A model generated the notes under the pieces. That model worked only from the letters and a program-made list of their open reading frames with translations, did no database searches and was not told the DNA's origin. A stretch of 64,000 bases of DNA from Stropharia rugosoannulata. Taxonomy: Eukaryota > Basidiomycota > Agaricomycetes > Agaricales > Strophariaceae. The stretch lies in assembly GCA_028532985.1 (NCBI GenBank), contig JANCIK010000001.1, positions 1,488,001-1,552,000 of the forward strand, given 5' to 3'. Each line of letters opens with the position of its first letter. The stretch's first letter is position 1. Of the stretch, positions 1 through 10,480 are shown piece by piece. The position numbers and the translations under genes are program-made.

Positions 1-1221
1 CCACAGTGCAAGCAGACGGTTTAACTGTGTCAACCCCTACCGGTTCTACCGCATATTCTGTTCGTATTTTTTCTTCCTGTCAAATTACTTTTGACTGAAA
101 CTTACCTCTAGCTATCTGCGGGTGGTTCCCTTGTTCATCCCGAAATACCTGCACTATTGATCACTCCTATTTGCCCACACACACTGTCTTTTCGGCCAAT
201 GCTACTTCCCGATAGCATGGAACTGAGGATATGTGTACCGTATAATTCGCGCAGTACGGCATGGGCCTCTTTTGATGGACGAGGTCGTGTCGAGCTCAAA
301 CGTAGGTCAATTAACAGCATAATCACGCTTGCTATACTTATGCCGCATCCAGAGGGTGATCACATCAAAGTTACAGCGTCCAAATATCCGTTCCCTACTG
401 TGTGCGCTGACAAACAATCCACCGATTGGTTCGATGCCATATCCAGAACCTTGAAATGGAACGAGAGAGAGCGACAGAAATCATTTGTCGTCGTTGAGGA
501 AGAGGCGCCCAAATCTAGAAGGCGGACCCGTAACGACTCTTCAGCAACGTCGAAAGTTGCTTCGGTGCAGCACAGCGACACACTTGACGACGAGGAAGAA
601 GATGAAGTGTCTGACGACGAAGAGGAAGAGGACAAGTTTGACATCGACGACTCTTCGCCAGAGGCCGAGACAACGCATAAAGCCGACGGAGCGGATGCTG
701 TTAACGGAGATAATCAACTAGCGGAGGTCAAGTCGCCTTTGGTGCCCACTCTGTCGCGCCGAACGAAGTCGAGGTCGCGTTCTCGCGTGCGCCCTACATC
801 TCGATATGCCCACTCGGACGCTGATTCGCCACGTTCTGGTGTTGACTCGCCGAGCCGGTATGCTATACCGGCTCCTCACCCACCTAATGTTTCCCCTCGG
901 CATGTCGGTTTCGACCTACCCAATCCAAATAATTCTGAACCTTCTTCTCCCGACTCCTTGGTTTCATATGGCGCCGCTCAACAAGGTACAAGAGACGAGC
1001 TTCATCTGCCCCGTCATTTCAGTGGAAAGAGTCGAATCCCGAAGGATCGTGATGCAGATATCGAAACAGCCAAGACACCTACCCCTGGGACGCTAGTCCA
1101 CAGACGGTCGCGATCACGAGGCCATTCTCGTTCTCGACAGGAAGTCCCAGAGCATCGCGCCTTCGCAGTATGGGGTCACGACGAAAGCGACAGCAATGCA
1201 AGCGATAGTGAATCACAGTGA
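1..1221 (+). CDS. NAD kinase, C-terminal part (gene starts before the window)
   Basis: NAD kinase phosphorylates NAD(H) to NADP(H) using ATP. The first in-frame codons (from base 3) encode the family motif GLTVSTPTGSTAYS. A 52-nt intron (60..111) then joins to LSAGGSLVHPEIPALLITPI and CPHTLSFRPM, the most conserved stretch of the fold. A second intron (302..352, 51 nt, frame stays open if unspliced) joins ELK to QGDHIKV. The catalytic domain ends near 480. It is followed by about 245 residues unlike the enzyme core: a long Asp/Glu run (about 580..660), then two Arg-Ser rich patches (about 750..800 and 1105..1140). The stop is at 1219..1221. The N-terminal half is outside the window, so the cytosolic or mitochondrial type cannot be decided. 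It converges on the QNG1 gene with a 266-bp gap. Confidence 0.93.
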
Positions 1222-1487
1222 AAGTAATCTGCCACATACGCCATTATTTGGCAATCATTTCTTTTATCCCATTTCTTTTTCTCATGATGAATATTGTTTG
1301 ACGGAAAACTTTCTTATTCTTGTTTTATTCGAAAGACCAATTCCCACTTCTTCAGATATCACGACCATTGTCGTAAAATTATACGTGAATTGGTATCTCG
1401 TACATTAGATTTTTATATATATATTCCATTCACACTACCCGATCGGCATGTACTAGTATTCGTGTCATATGTGGCTAAAATTCCACG

Positions 1488-2841
1488 TTAAAAATAAATC
1501 GTATTCTGATCTACAAATCTTTCCAACTCCCGATAATCTGACCTATCCTTTGCCACGGACCAAATCCACATATCCAGGTCTGGGAGAGTAATATTTGAGA
1601 GCCAATCTGGTAGCTTCTCCTCCTCGCTTCCTTTCAGAGAGTGTGCTGCGTCCACCATGATTTCGCATGCATCTATCGCTGTTGCCCTTAAGATGTAAGA
1701 TTGATCAGTAGTAACAACGGGACCCTCTTTAGGAACCTTCTTCTTGTCCTTATTCGCTGACGACGTGAGTGCTAGAGGGAGTGCTAGAAGCGGGTCCAGC
1801 TTCGCGGGCGATGTGGCATCCGGGAATAAAGCTGAGAGAGCAGCATTTCCGGACAAGTCAATGACACCCAAGTGAATTAGAAGTGAGGGCAATACGTTGT
1901 CAGAAAATACGGGGGTACGGGTGGTCACTGGGATAGGGAATGGCGGAGGGGTAAGTGAACCAAAACGAATAGTGATGGCGTGGATAAGGAACAATGCTTT
2001 CTTGAAGCAGTAAATTGGACTGCCATTCACTGCAGCCATATCACGGAATCCGGGGAATGCTCGAACAAGCTAAACTCAATAGGTCAGTGCCAGGAAATTT
2101 AACAAGTGAAGGAACTTTTCTTACTTTTTCGAGAACCATCTCCAATGCGGCTTTGTCATTAGGCGCCTTGGAAGATTCGTTTAGCGCTTCAGCGACGAAT
2201 GCCCCAAGGTTAATGTATCCATTGTTGAGTAAAATCTCCCCGGTCTCGTTTAAAACAGCAACAATATCTGTTATCAACTTGTGTAGTGGACCGCCAAGTT
2301 CACCCACAACCACGCCGGGAATGGATTCGTGAGCTCGTTCGATGTGCAAATTAACGCCCATAAATTCGGCGATCTGGAATGTATTGATTGACTTCAGACC
2401 TTTGGCCGAAAGCAGATCTCCTTCCAGGGTAGACGTAATGTACAAGGAGAACACAAGAGCACGGACAGAGTCCCATGCCCCTCTCCCAGTTTGCGCATGC
2501 AAGGGTACTCGATATCCGGATGCGAAGTTTAGAAGCGATAAGACAGAGAGAACGTTGAGTTCGTCCAGGTTAGAGGAAAAATTTAACGGCAGAGCAAGGC
2601 CGTGGATTTTAGATACGCGATTATATGATTCAAGAAAAGCAGGTGACAGGAGTAGGCGCTTCACATTTTCTACAGGGATCTGAAAGATCAACCAGGTATA
2701 AGCGTCTGAACTAGTATATAACTTTGTCATATAGATATCCACCTGAATGCCTGATTCAATGCGCAACTTTTTAGCTGAACGTCGTATGGAGTTCAAGTAA
2801 TCCCCTGATAAAGGAAACTGCGGTTGCGTAAGGTTTGACAT
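1488..2841 (-). CDS. QNG1: Queuosine salvage protein (DUF2419/Q_salvage family)
   Basis: The family is the queuosine 5'-phosphate N-glycosylase that releases queuine for tRNA modification. Model: complement(1488..2069, 2125..2679, 2743..2841), with introns of 55 and 63 nt that restore continuous homology. After the second junction the product reads AFPGFRDMAAVNGSPIYC, which aligns with the FPSYRD...F(Y)KRAQ region of animal family members. Further on are TDNVLPSLLIHLG-like sequence, an Asp-rich helix and the expected C-terminal W-x(6)-R...IYF ending. The N-terminal half carries LLNFASGYR and a GRGAWDS segment. The start is the ATG at 2839..2841, 220 bp from the divergent AIM41 start. No frame breaks were seen. 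The family assignment rests on remembered motifs. Confidence 0.8.
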
Positions 2842-3061
2842 GACTTCTTCTATCAGAGAAAATATGAGGGTGCGTATAAGGAAAGAGTGAGGCTCTTACT
2901 ATTAAGTAGTGTCCGCGTACGCGCGAGTCAGATCGTAGCGGAAAAAAGGTCCTTACCGGCCCGTGTGTTCCCGATGCCCGTTCCGACGATGGCAAGACGA
3001 AGGGTAACCAAACGTACTAACCACCCCCAGACTCTCCCAGTTCTCTGCTCACTACGTAACA

Positions 3062-3894
3062 ATGTTTGCGGTACTTCGGGGAACCACACGCTCGTTTGTG
3101 ACTCGTAGACAGTATACCAGCGCTGCTGCGGTCAGTCAAGGTAGGCTGCTTACCATCATCCACGGATAGCTGTTAACATGGACTTTGGCATGCGCCGCAA
3201 ATCACGAAGACTTACGCGCACAAATTATGAGTGAAGTTAAGGAAGCTATGAAGGTATTCATTATATAATGGCTACGACATTCTCTCTCTCCTAACGCTCA
3301 TTTTGATCGGACCAGAGGAAGAATGCACAAGAATCCATGACTTTACGGGTATGAATTTCAAAACATGCCGCATCCGAGGGGTTGACGCGACTTTATGCAG
3401 TCTGTTTTATCGGAGATTAATTTAGCAGAGAAGACGGCAGGAACGAAGCTAACTGAACAGGCCACGGTACAGAACCATTTCCCCCCATTGTCCAACAAAA
3501 TGTGCGATAATTATGATTCTAGGCAACTATTATTCGCAAAGCTATTCAACGTAGGGTAAGTAAGTTCTGTAACATTTGTAAGACATAATTTAAGACTAGT
3601 TCCGACACGTAGGGCGAAGCGGTTACTCAGTTTAAAGAAGCACAGCGCCCGGACCTTGCCAATAAAGAACAATTCGAAGTGGACCTTCTCTCCAAATTCC
3701 TGCCTCCCCTTCTTACAACCGAGGCCATTGACACGCACATCAAAATTATTTTTGACGCCCTGCCTGCTGGTACTGATCCACGTAAAGCATCTGGTCTTGT
3801 GTTCAAAGAGTTCTACTCTATCGTTGAGAAGTCGACGGTGGACTCAAATCAAGTCAAGGAACGCGTCTCGGCACTACTAAATGCTCGAGCCTGA
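3062..3894 (+). CDS. AIM41: Mitochondrial YqeY/GatB-related protein Aim41
   Basis: Small mitochondrial protein of the YqeY family, related to the tail domain of the GatB amidotransferase subunit; its exact role is unresolved. Model: join(3062..3140, 3210..3253, 3316..3348, 3401..3466, 3523..3555, 3613..3894), all phases consistent. The N-terminus (MFAVLRGTTRSFVTRRQY) is an Arg-rich matrix-targeting type peptide. Family landmarks follow in order: LRAQIMSEVKEAMK, RKNAQESMTLRSVLSEI, IIRKAIQRR, GEAVTQFKEAQRPDLANKEQ and the conserved FLPPLLT. The tiny 33-nt exons make this gene easy to miss in ORF scans. It ends only 61 bp from the convergent HRD1 stop, so the 3' UTRs probably overlap. Confidence 0.88.
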
Positions 3895-3955
3895 CGCACC
3901 AGAAAATGTGTCTACACAAATTAAACAATTGGCTGCATAGTACAAATGGACCTGA

Positions 3956-6642
3956 TTACTCGAACTTTTCATCCGGAGACTCTGGAACCACCTTTTTCTC
4001 TTTTCCACGACTGGAACCCTCACTTCGTTCGTTATTAGTCGGTAATGTACTCTTGTCCGCGGGACGTTTGATAGTACTGGCTGAACCGGCAGCAGATGAA
4101 GTAGTCGACGTAGGAAGGGAGCTTCGTACTCTCATAAGGTCATCAATACAGCGGTAGACTGCTCCTGAAACACCTTCAAGAATGCGCAACCGCTCATCAA
4201 TACTTTCCCTTGTCAGGAGGTCAAGCGAAGCCAATTGTTCATCGGTTAACGTTGGTGGTAGTCTCGAGGGATTGTTATTTGATCTGCTTGATTGACTGTA
4301 TCCTTGCTGAGTGTTCTGTGGCATGCCTTCGAAAAGACTTCGCAATGCTGGTGACTGGTTCGTGTGCAGTGGAATATTAGGGGTGGGCTGAGTGCGGAAG
4401 TAATTTAGAGGTATCAATTTGGGTACCGGTACCTGTGCGGCCACTGGGACATGAGTTGAAGCCACTGAGTCATCAGCTGGGATTGGTTTGGTAGATAGAG
4501 TAGACGATCCATTCGTTTCTGCCCTTGAAGCTGTAGCTGAGCTACTTTCGGTCAGGTTATTGATACCGAGACGTCGTAGCGCCGCTTGCGCCGCTGCCTC
4601 TCTTGCTGTGCGAGAGTCAGATCCATTAGACGAACCTTGAGAAGTAGCTGAAGCTGAAGGAGTTACGCCTGAAGAATCGGACTGTGAACTAGAAGATGGC
4701 AATCCTTCATCTGCGATACTCGTGCCAGGAGCCTCGTTTCCACTGGGACCTAGAGTAACATCTACATTCCGCTGAGCAGCATCCAATGCCGGCCATGGTT
4801 GCCAGACGCCTTCAGGTCCTACGAAGCCAGGATAAGGCGGAAGTACTTGCAGCTGCAGCTGTGGCGGCGCCTAGATAACGGTCAACTTCTATCACCCACA
4901 TGGCAGATGCTTGTTACCTGATAATTGCCGAGGATGCCATTCACTTGGCCTGCAACTCCTGCATCCGGTTGACCGTCGTTCTGTGCTACCTGCCTATCTG
5001 CTCCGAGATCCGGAACACCGGGAGGTGGTCCGAATAAGCGCCCAATAAATCCTAATGGGTTATTATTATTGGCAACCTGACCAAGGTTTTGTGCGCCACC
5101 GGGCGCTATAGCGTTCACTCGCTGTGCATCCATCGGCGGATTCTGAGCATTTGCCGGGGCTGGTGGGGCGGCCGTCGGCGTTATGGTAGCTGTTTCCAAT
5201 ACGTTTCTCCGACTATGAAGGAGATTAAATGACCAAAATGCTGAGCAGACTAAATGATTACATACCAGGTAGGACAGCTCTGTTGCCTTTCTAACCATGA
5301 TCGAAGACAATGGAAGTGGAAGATATGACCGCAAGGTAATTTTTTAGGCGTGGTATTTGGCCCCTCTCCGGGTACTCCTTGTTGTCCATTTGAACTCATC
5401 TCCTCGCGGCAAATAATACACGTCCGATCGCTCATACCAGTCAATTCGTCTTCAGTGGCATTGGGGTACCTTTGATCCATATTTCGTGTGGCCGTCTGGT
5501 ATCGGTGAAGCGCCCGTAAGCGCGTGATGAATGAGCGGGCTGTAATGTAGACATCTCGCAAAATATTCAAGGGCAGGCCGTAGAAGGTGATGATTATGAT
5601 GAAGAAGACCAGGTACGTGGTCAACTTGAGGAAATCTAAGAATAAAGGACATGTTTAGTTCTTGAACTATCCACCTTAGACAGAAATGAATGCCACCTGT
5701 TGCAAGTTCGATGTAGAAGATCCACATGCTCTTGTTTTCCCATGGGGGCGCGTTTTCACCTCCCCTGCGCCCTGCCCTACGGAGATCGTATGTTGATAAC
5801 AAGTATTTAAGGATGGTGTTCATTACGCTCGCCATCAAAATACCATACTGATAGACGATCACTAAATTTGTACGATTCCAGGACGACTTTAACTCACCTC
5901 GCTGGCAAATAACACCATCCCTCCAACGCCAGCAGTCAGTGTATGTTCTATGGCAAACAAAAACATAAGGCAATCAGTCGTCCAGAGAATGACAAACAGG
6001 ATTGTCATTCGAAAATGGAATGACAGAGGTGGTCCGGGATACGGCCGTTGGTCCATCTAGGACGTGTTAATCATTTATACATTGAAACGAGTGACTTTCT
6101 TACCCATTCAATGCGATCGCTCGCCAACCAGTGGAAAGACTTCACGAAAAGAAGAAAGCCGAACATGAGTGCAAAGGGAGTATCAAATTCATCGCGGAAG
6201 ATGGTGAATGCCAACAACGATTCAGTAATGAAGAACCACAGTCTGTCATATAGACGCTGGAATGACAATGAGTAAGAAAAAGTTATGAGAAAAGAATATA
6301 TCGTACTTCAATTTCGTTTGGTCTGAGTGAACCAAAGAATATACGCTGGACTATATGTCCGCATAATAAAGCCAGAAGAACTCCAAAGTTGGCAAGAACC
6401 TTTGAGGCCATTGAGCGTCAATACATTTTAGAGGTCGTGCCAACACCTACGAGCACACTTCGACTGCTTTTTGATAAATAGATGGCTACAGAGTAGAAGT
6501 TACTGTAGTTCTTCAGTGCATTGACGATGACAGCGGAGACCGATATTAGAGACACCAAAGCGTAAAAGAAGATGCGGTGCGAGTTAACGAATCGTGCCAG
6601 TTCATTGGTACGGAAACGGTGGAGGATATCTCTGGCGGGCAT
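3956..6642 (-). CDS. HRD1: ER-associated degradation E3 ubiquitin ligase Hrd1 (synoviolin)
   Basis: Membrane RING-H2 ligase of the ER that ubiquitinates misfolded proteins during ERAD. The first exon (ATG at 6640..6642) encodes a membrane segment and the Hrd1 signature NALKNYSNFYSVAIYLSKS. The next exons give RIFFGSLRP-type sequence, then TESLLAFTIFRDEF and LLFVKSFHWLASDRIEW, the conserved multi-span region. The RING-H2 finger lies at about 5270..5450: CIIC, then LPCGHIFHFHC, then SCPTC. The final Cys codon is split by an intron (TG + T). The C-terminal part (3956..4870, after a final intron) is long, Ser/Thr/Pro-rich and probably disordered. At least six introns are implied. I did not fix every boundary. 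The start could be slightly downstream, since about 20 residues precede the usual N-terminus. Confidence 0.9.
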
Positions 6643-7196
6643 CGCCTAAATGCAAGATGCAGTGTGTCTGCAAAAGCTGTGTGCAGTGTCGTGCACTGCT
6701 ACATAGTCTCACTGAAGCCGTTCACTCCGGCCCGGCTTGAACACGTCTGTCAACGTGGCGGACTTTAAGGGTAATCCTTGGGTGATCCTTCGCTAGGGTG
6801 ATCCTTCGCTGTTCAAGCTCATGCGCGTGTCGCAACTGCATAAAGATCCGAAAATTTATCAAAATCAAATATTCTGATTTATGCTCCATTGGACTGCGCT
6901 TGCGCGATATCGGATTATGCGTTGATGAAGCGACTTCTTGGGCGCTAAAACGCATTTGCAGGCTTTCATTGAAAGATGATTCTGGAATTCCATTGGGACA
7001 CGCGGTGCTCACTGCTGGCTACAAATTTGTGGAGATATAAAGTGTCATAGTTAGCAATACAGCTTTCTATTGCCGTCATCTTTACCAGTCCTGGACCTGC
7101 TTTCAATAACCGAAACAAGTTTGGGTGAGAGGGACATATCTTCATCTCCACGTAGTACGTTGACGTTCTGATAGGTGCACAACGTCTTAGGCATAG
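6643..7196. other. Intergenic region between HRD1 and amidohydrolase (divergent promoters)
   Basis: This 554-bp spacer separates two divergent starts and should hold both promoters. Open frames of 60-95 codons occur on both strands, but none has a recognisable domain or splice-supported extension. The only structure I see is a short direct repeat at about 6781..6811, two copies of GGTGATCCTTCGCT preceded by a diverged third copy. Confidence 0.5.
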
Positions 7197-9836
7197 ATGC
7201 CTCATACTCCGCGTAATCGTGAAAGACCCGCTCTCCAGAGCACTTCTCGCCATGTTTATACAAAGTGGTCCCTAGTGTTCGGCGTGCTATCGAGCGCGCT
7301 TTCACTGTTCATCAGAGGCATTCACTCCACAGCAGTCCAACTCCAGAGCGAAGTCTACGCGTTATGCTCTTTCGAGCCCAGCATGATATACACCGTCGAC
7401 GCTTCGCAAAGTCAGACCCAGTGTATCGTCGTTCAAGGCCCGTATATCGTGGACATCGGCTCGTTTGGTCAGTCAAAATCAGCTGAGTCATACCCTGTAT
7501 CATTTCATTATTTCAGCCACTCTAGATTCCGTTCAGAGCGCTTGGAACAAGAAGAAAAGCAAGTCTTCGCTTTTGCCGTGGTCTACGGAGACATTACCTA
7601 CCAAGTTTATTCCGCCCGGTTCAATTGTTGTCCCTGGATTAACCGGTACAATAATACAAATCTTCAAGATCGTATGATTTAACTCACTTTATAGACTCAC
7701 ATGCACATATTTTGGAGTATGGTGCCGCACAGCAACTCTCCTTAGAAGGTGCCAAGTCTATCCAAGGCGAGTTGTTTCGATCCGATGTGTATGTGGCCGC
7801 TGACAACTTGGGCTGAAGACGCTGTCGCTCGTGTCCGAGAGTATATCTTATCGACACCCCAGATATACAATGATACTTCGCATGTCATCACTGGCGGCGG
7901 GTGGGATCATACTCTCTGGGGGGCATATGGTTGGCCAACATCAGTCAGTCATTTTACTCCCCATGGGGCCGATAGTGATATTCAGATAATAACATAATTG
8001 ACTTTTAGCAAGATCTTGATGCTGATAGTGTCATCAGAGGTAGACCAGTGATCCTTCAAAGCAAAGACTGCCACGCGTTATGGGCATCATCGAAGGCTAT
8101 CAACGACAGTGACCCTTTTCCTGAATCAGTGGAAGGTGGCTTCATATTTCGTGATAAGAATGGTTTTCCCACCGGTTTGTCGAGTTAATGAACATGAAGC
8201 CACTTCTGTCTAATCTTTTCGTTCCTCATATGCAAGGTGTTTTATTAGATAATGCGCAAGATTATCTCAAGCAACCAGAAGCTACAGAAGCTAGGTTGCT
8301 TCTACAATTTCAAACGGCCGTTCAACATGCCCACAGTTTTGGTCTGACTGGGATTCATGATGCAGGTTTAGACCCCGTGTCACTCGCCTTCTTCAAGAGG
8401 CAAGGTCAATTATGCAGTTAGCCGCTTATATTCCTAATGATTGATTATGTAGGCAAGCCAAAATCAGACCATTGCCAGTGAGTACACCAGGCAATTAAAT
8501 TATCATTTAACTTACTTGAAGCAGATCCGCGTTTATGGTATGACTTACTTCAATGAGACTATGCCATACTGGGGCAACACCAATCCTCTCATTATTGATG
8601 ATGGAAGTACAAGACTAACTGCTCGAAGTATAAAAATATTTGCTGATGGTATGAGCATTTTCCAATTCATCATACACTTTAATTTGACTAGAATGTAGGC
8701 GCTCTCAGGACCGGAGGATCTGCAGTAAGTTGTGATTTCTATCAATCCAGGGGAAATCTATATGTTATATTCTAGCTCCACGAGCCTTATGCAGATAATC
8801 CAACAACAAAGGGCTTTCTCCGTGTAGATCCAGACACTCTTTACGACGCTATCCCTAAGTTTCTGCGGGATGGCTGGCAAGTGGTGAGAACTGGCCCTTA
8901 GTCTGTGTTTTATGGTCAAAATTCACACTTTTTCAATTTATAGAACATTCACGCTATAGGTGATCGAGCCAATGGAATAATACTTGATGTCTTCGAGCAG
9001 TCACTGAAAGGGATTGACGTAACGGCCTCAAGACCTAGACTGGAGCACGCGCAGATGATGACAAATACAGACATGGCGCGACTAAACAGATTAGGAGGTA
9101 ATCCATAAATGGTAATTTGACTTCCCTATTTGGTGTGCTTACGTAGCTATATATTAGTCATCGCCAGTGTGCAACCTACCCATGCGTATGTGCCTGATTC
9201 TTTTGACCTTGTAAACTTACTTACTCTCATATTCAGCATTAGCGACATGTGGTATGCTCAAGATCGCTTAGTGAGTACATTTTTCTTTGTCAAGTTTCAT
9301 AAGTAGTCGTATTCACCGTACGGTGCGGCCAGGGACCCGAGAGAATCAAACAATTATACGCCTTTCGCTCTATCGTCGATAGCGGCGCCAGAATTGCTCT
9401 TGGATCTGACGCTCCGGTTGAAACGATGGACCCACTAGTAACTTTCTATGCTGCCATAACGCGAACATCTGTGAGTGGGGAGTCTCCGCACGGACCTACT
9501 GGATGGTGAATCACTCGTCACTTGTTTAAATGCCGCCCTTATTGAGAAATACGGCAGGTTCCCTGAACAGAAATTGACGAGATGGGAAGCCCTTAAAGGT
9601 GATGATTATAATCGGTTGACTATGAGAAAACAATCGTTAAACAGGCTCTAGGGATGACAATTGACGCTGCCTACGCTTCTTTCACCGAAGGCTATTTGGG
9701 TTCCCTCGAGGTCGGCAAGCGCGCGGACTTCACGGTTCTGTCGCAAAATATTATGGACATCCCATTCGAAGATATTCTTGCCACCAAAGTCCATGCCACT
9801 GTTATTGACGGAGATGTCGTTTATGGAGCACTCTGA
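7197..9836 (+). CDS. YtcJ-type metal-dependent amidohydrolase (amidohydrolase family 3)
   Basis: Predicted TIM-barrel hydrolase of the YtcJ/LAF3 group; the substrate is unknown. The ATG at 7197 opens an N-terminal region with a hydrophobic anchor (SLVFGVLSSALSLF). Then come IYTVD...CIVV and, after introns, the metal-binding DSHAH preceded by VVPGLT. Later exons give GGGWDHTLW, PVILQSKDCHALW, GLTGIHDAG, LPIRVYGMTYF, NIHAIGDRA (metal His), RLEHAQ, VIASVQPTHA, ALGSDAPVE (metal Asp) and the C-terminal GSLEVGKRADFTVL. At least 13 introns of about 45-65 nt join these without a frame break. The intron at 7767..7818 has a GC donor. One junction near 8401..8455 is ambiguous because AGGCAAG occurs at both ends. 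The stop is at 9834..9836. All expected metal ligands appear present. Confidence 0.9.
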
Positions 9837-10480
9837 CAACACAACAAGTTGACCCTACTTTTTTCCCCTTTCTTTTCTCTCTCTCTTTTCCTCCTCTTTC
9901 CTTTTTTCCTATATATTTCTCTTTCTTGATGACCCTTTTCGTCTCCTTTCCACACCCTATTTGACGGCAGAAGAGTGTCCGACTAACTGTATACAGTGTT
10001 AGATCTGTTCTGCCGCCATCTCATACCCTTTGGTATCGACGGTTATCCTTTGATTGTGTCTGAAACATTGCATCATTGTTCTATGATAGCATGAGTCTGT
10101 TTATCCAACTTAGTTCGGGTGACATCCCGATGAGAACAACGAAAACCTCCCACCAAGCTACTCGAACTACGACCGTATCCTGGGAAGTTCCAATGTATTA
10201 TTCACAAAGGTTTCATGCAAGTTCCATATCACCATCGGATAACTGAAAAACTCTTTTTCAAATACAGAGGACCAGACGACAGTACATATCAAACAATGTT
10301 ATCCGGTAGTTATTCAATGCGATACCTCAAGAGGGGTCCCAGGGATATGTCTATTATGCTTGGTACAAAGCTTGCATAACTGCCCTCAAAATGAAGATCA
10401 ATGAATATTTATGCAATGAAGTTTGTTTGTTATGTAAGGTCAATCTAGGTTACAAACTTGAGAATGTAGAAGTGAGTGCA
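9837..10480. other. Convergent intergenic region with pyrimidine-rich tract
   Basis: This 644-bp gap lies between the ends of the amidohydrolase and RAD54B genes. From 9855 to about 9935 the + strand is almost pure C/T, consistent with a 3' UTR or polyadenylation-associated tract. I see no coding potential in the rest. Confidence 0.5.

Noticed and set aside
6722..7305. Overlapping ORFs of 80-96 codons between HRD1 and the amidohydrolase as small genes.
   Set aside because: They overlap on both strands, have no domain or conserved motif and lie in the expected promoter region.
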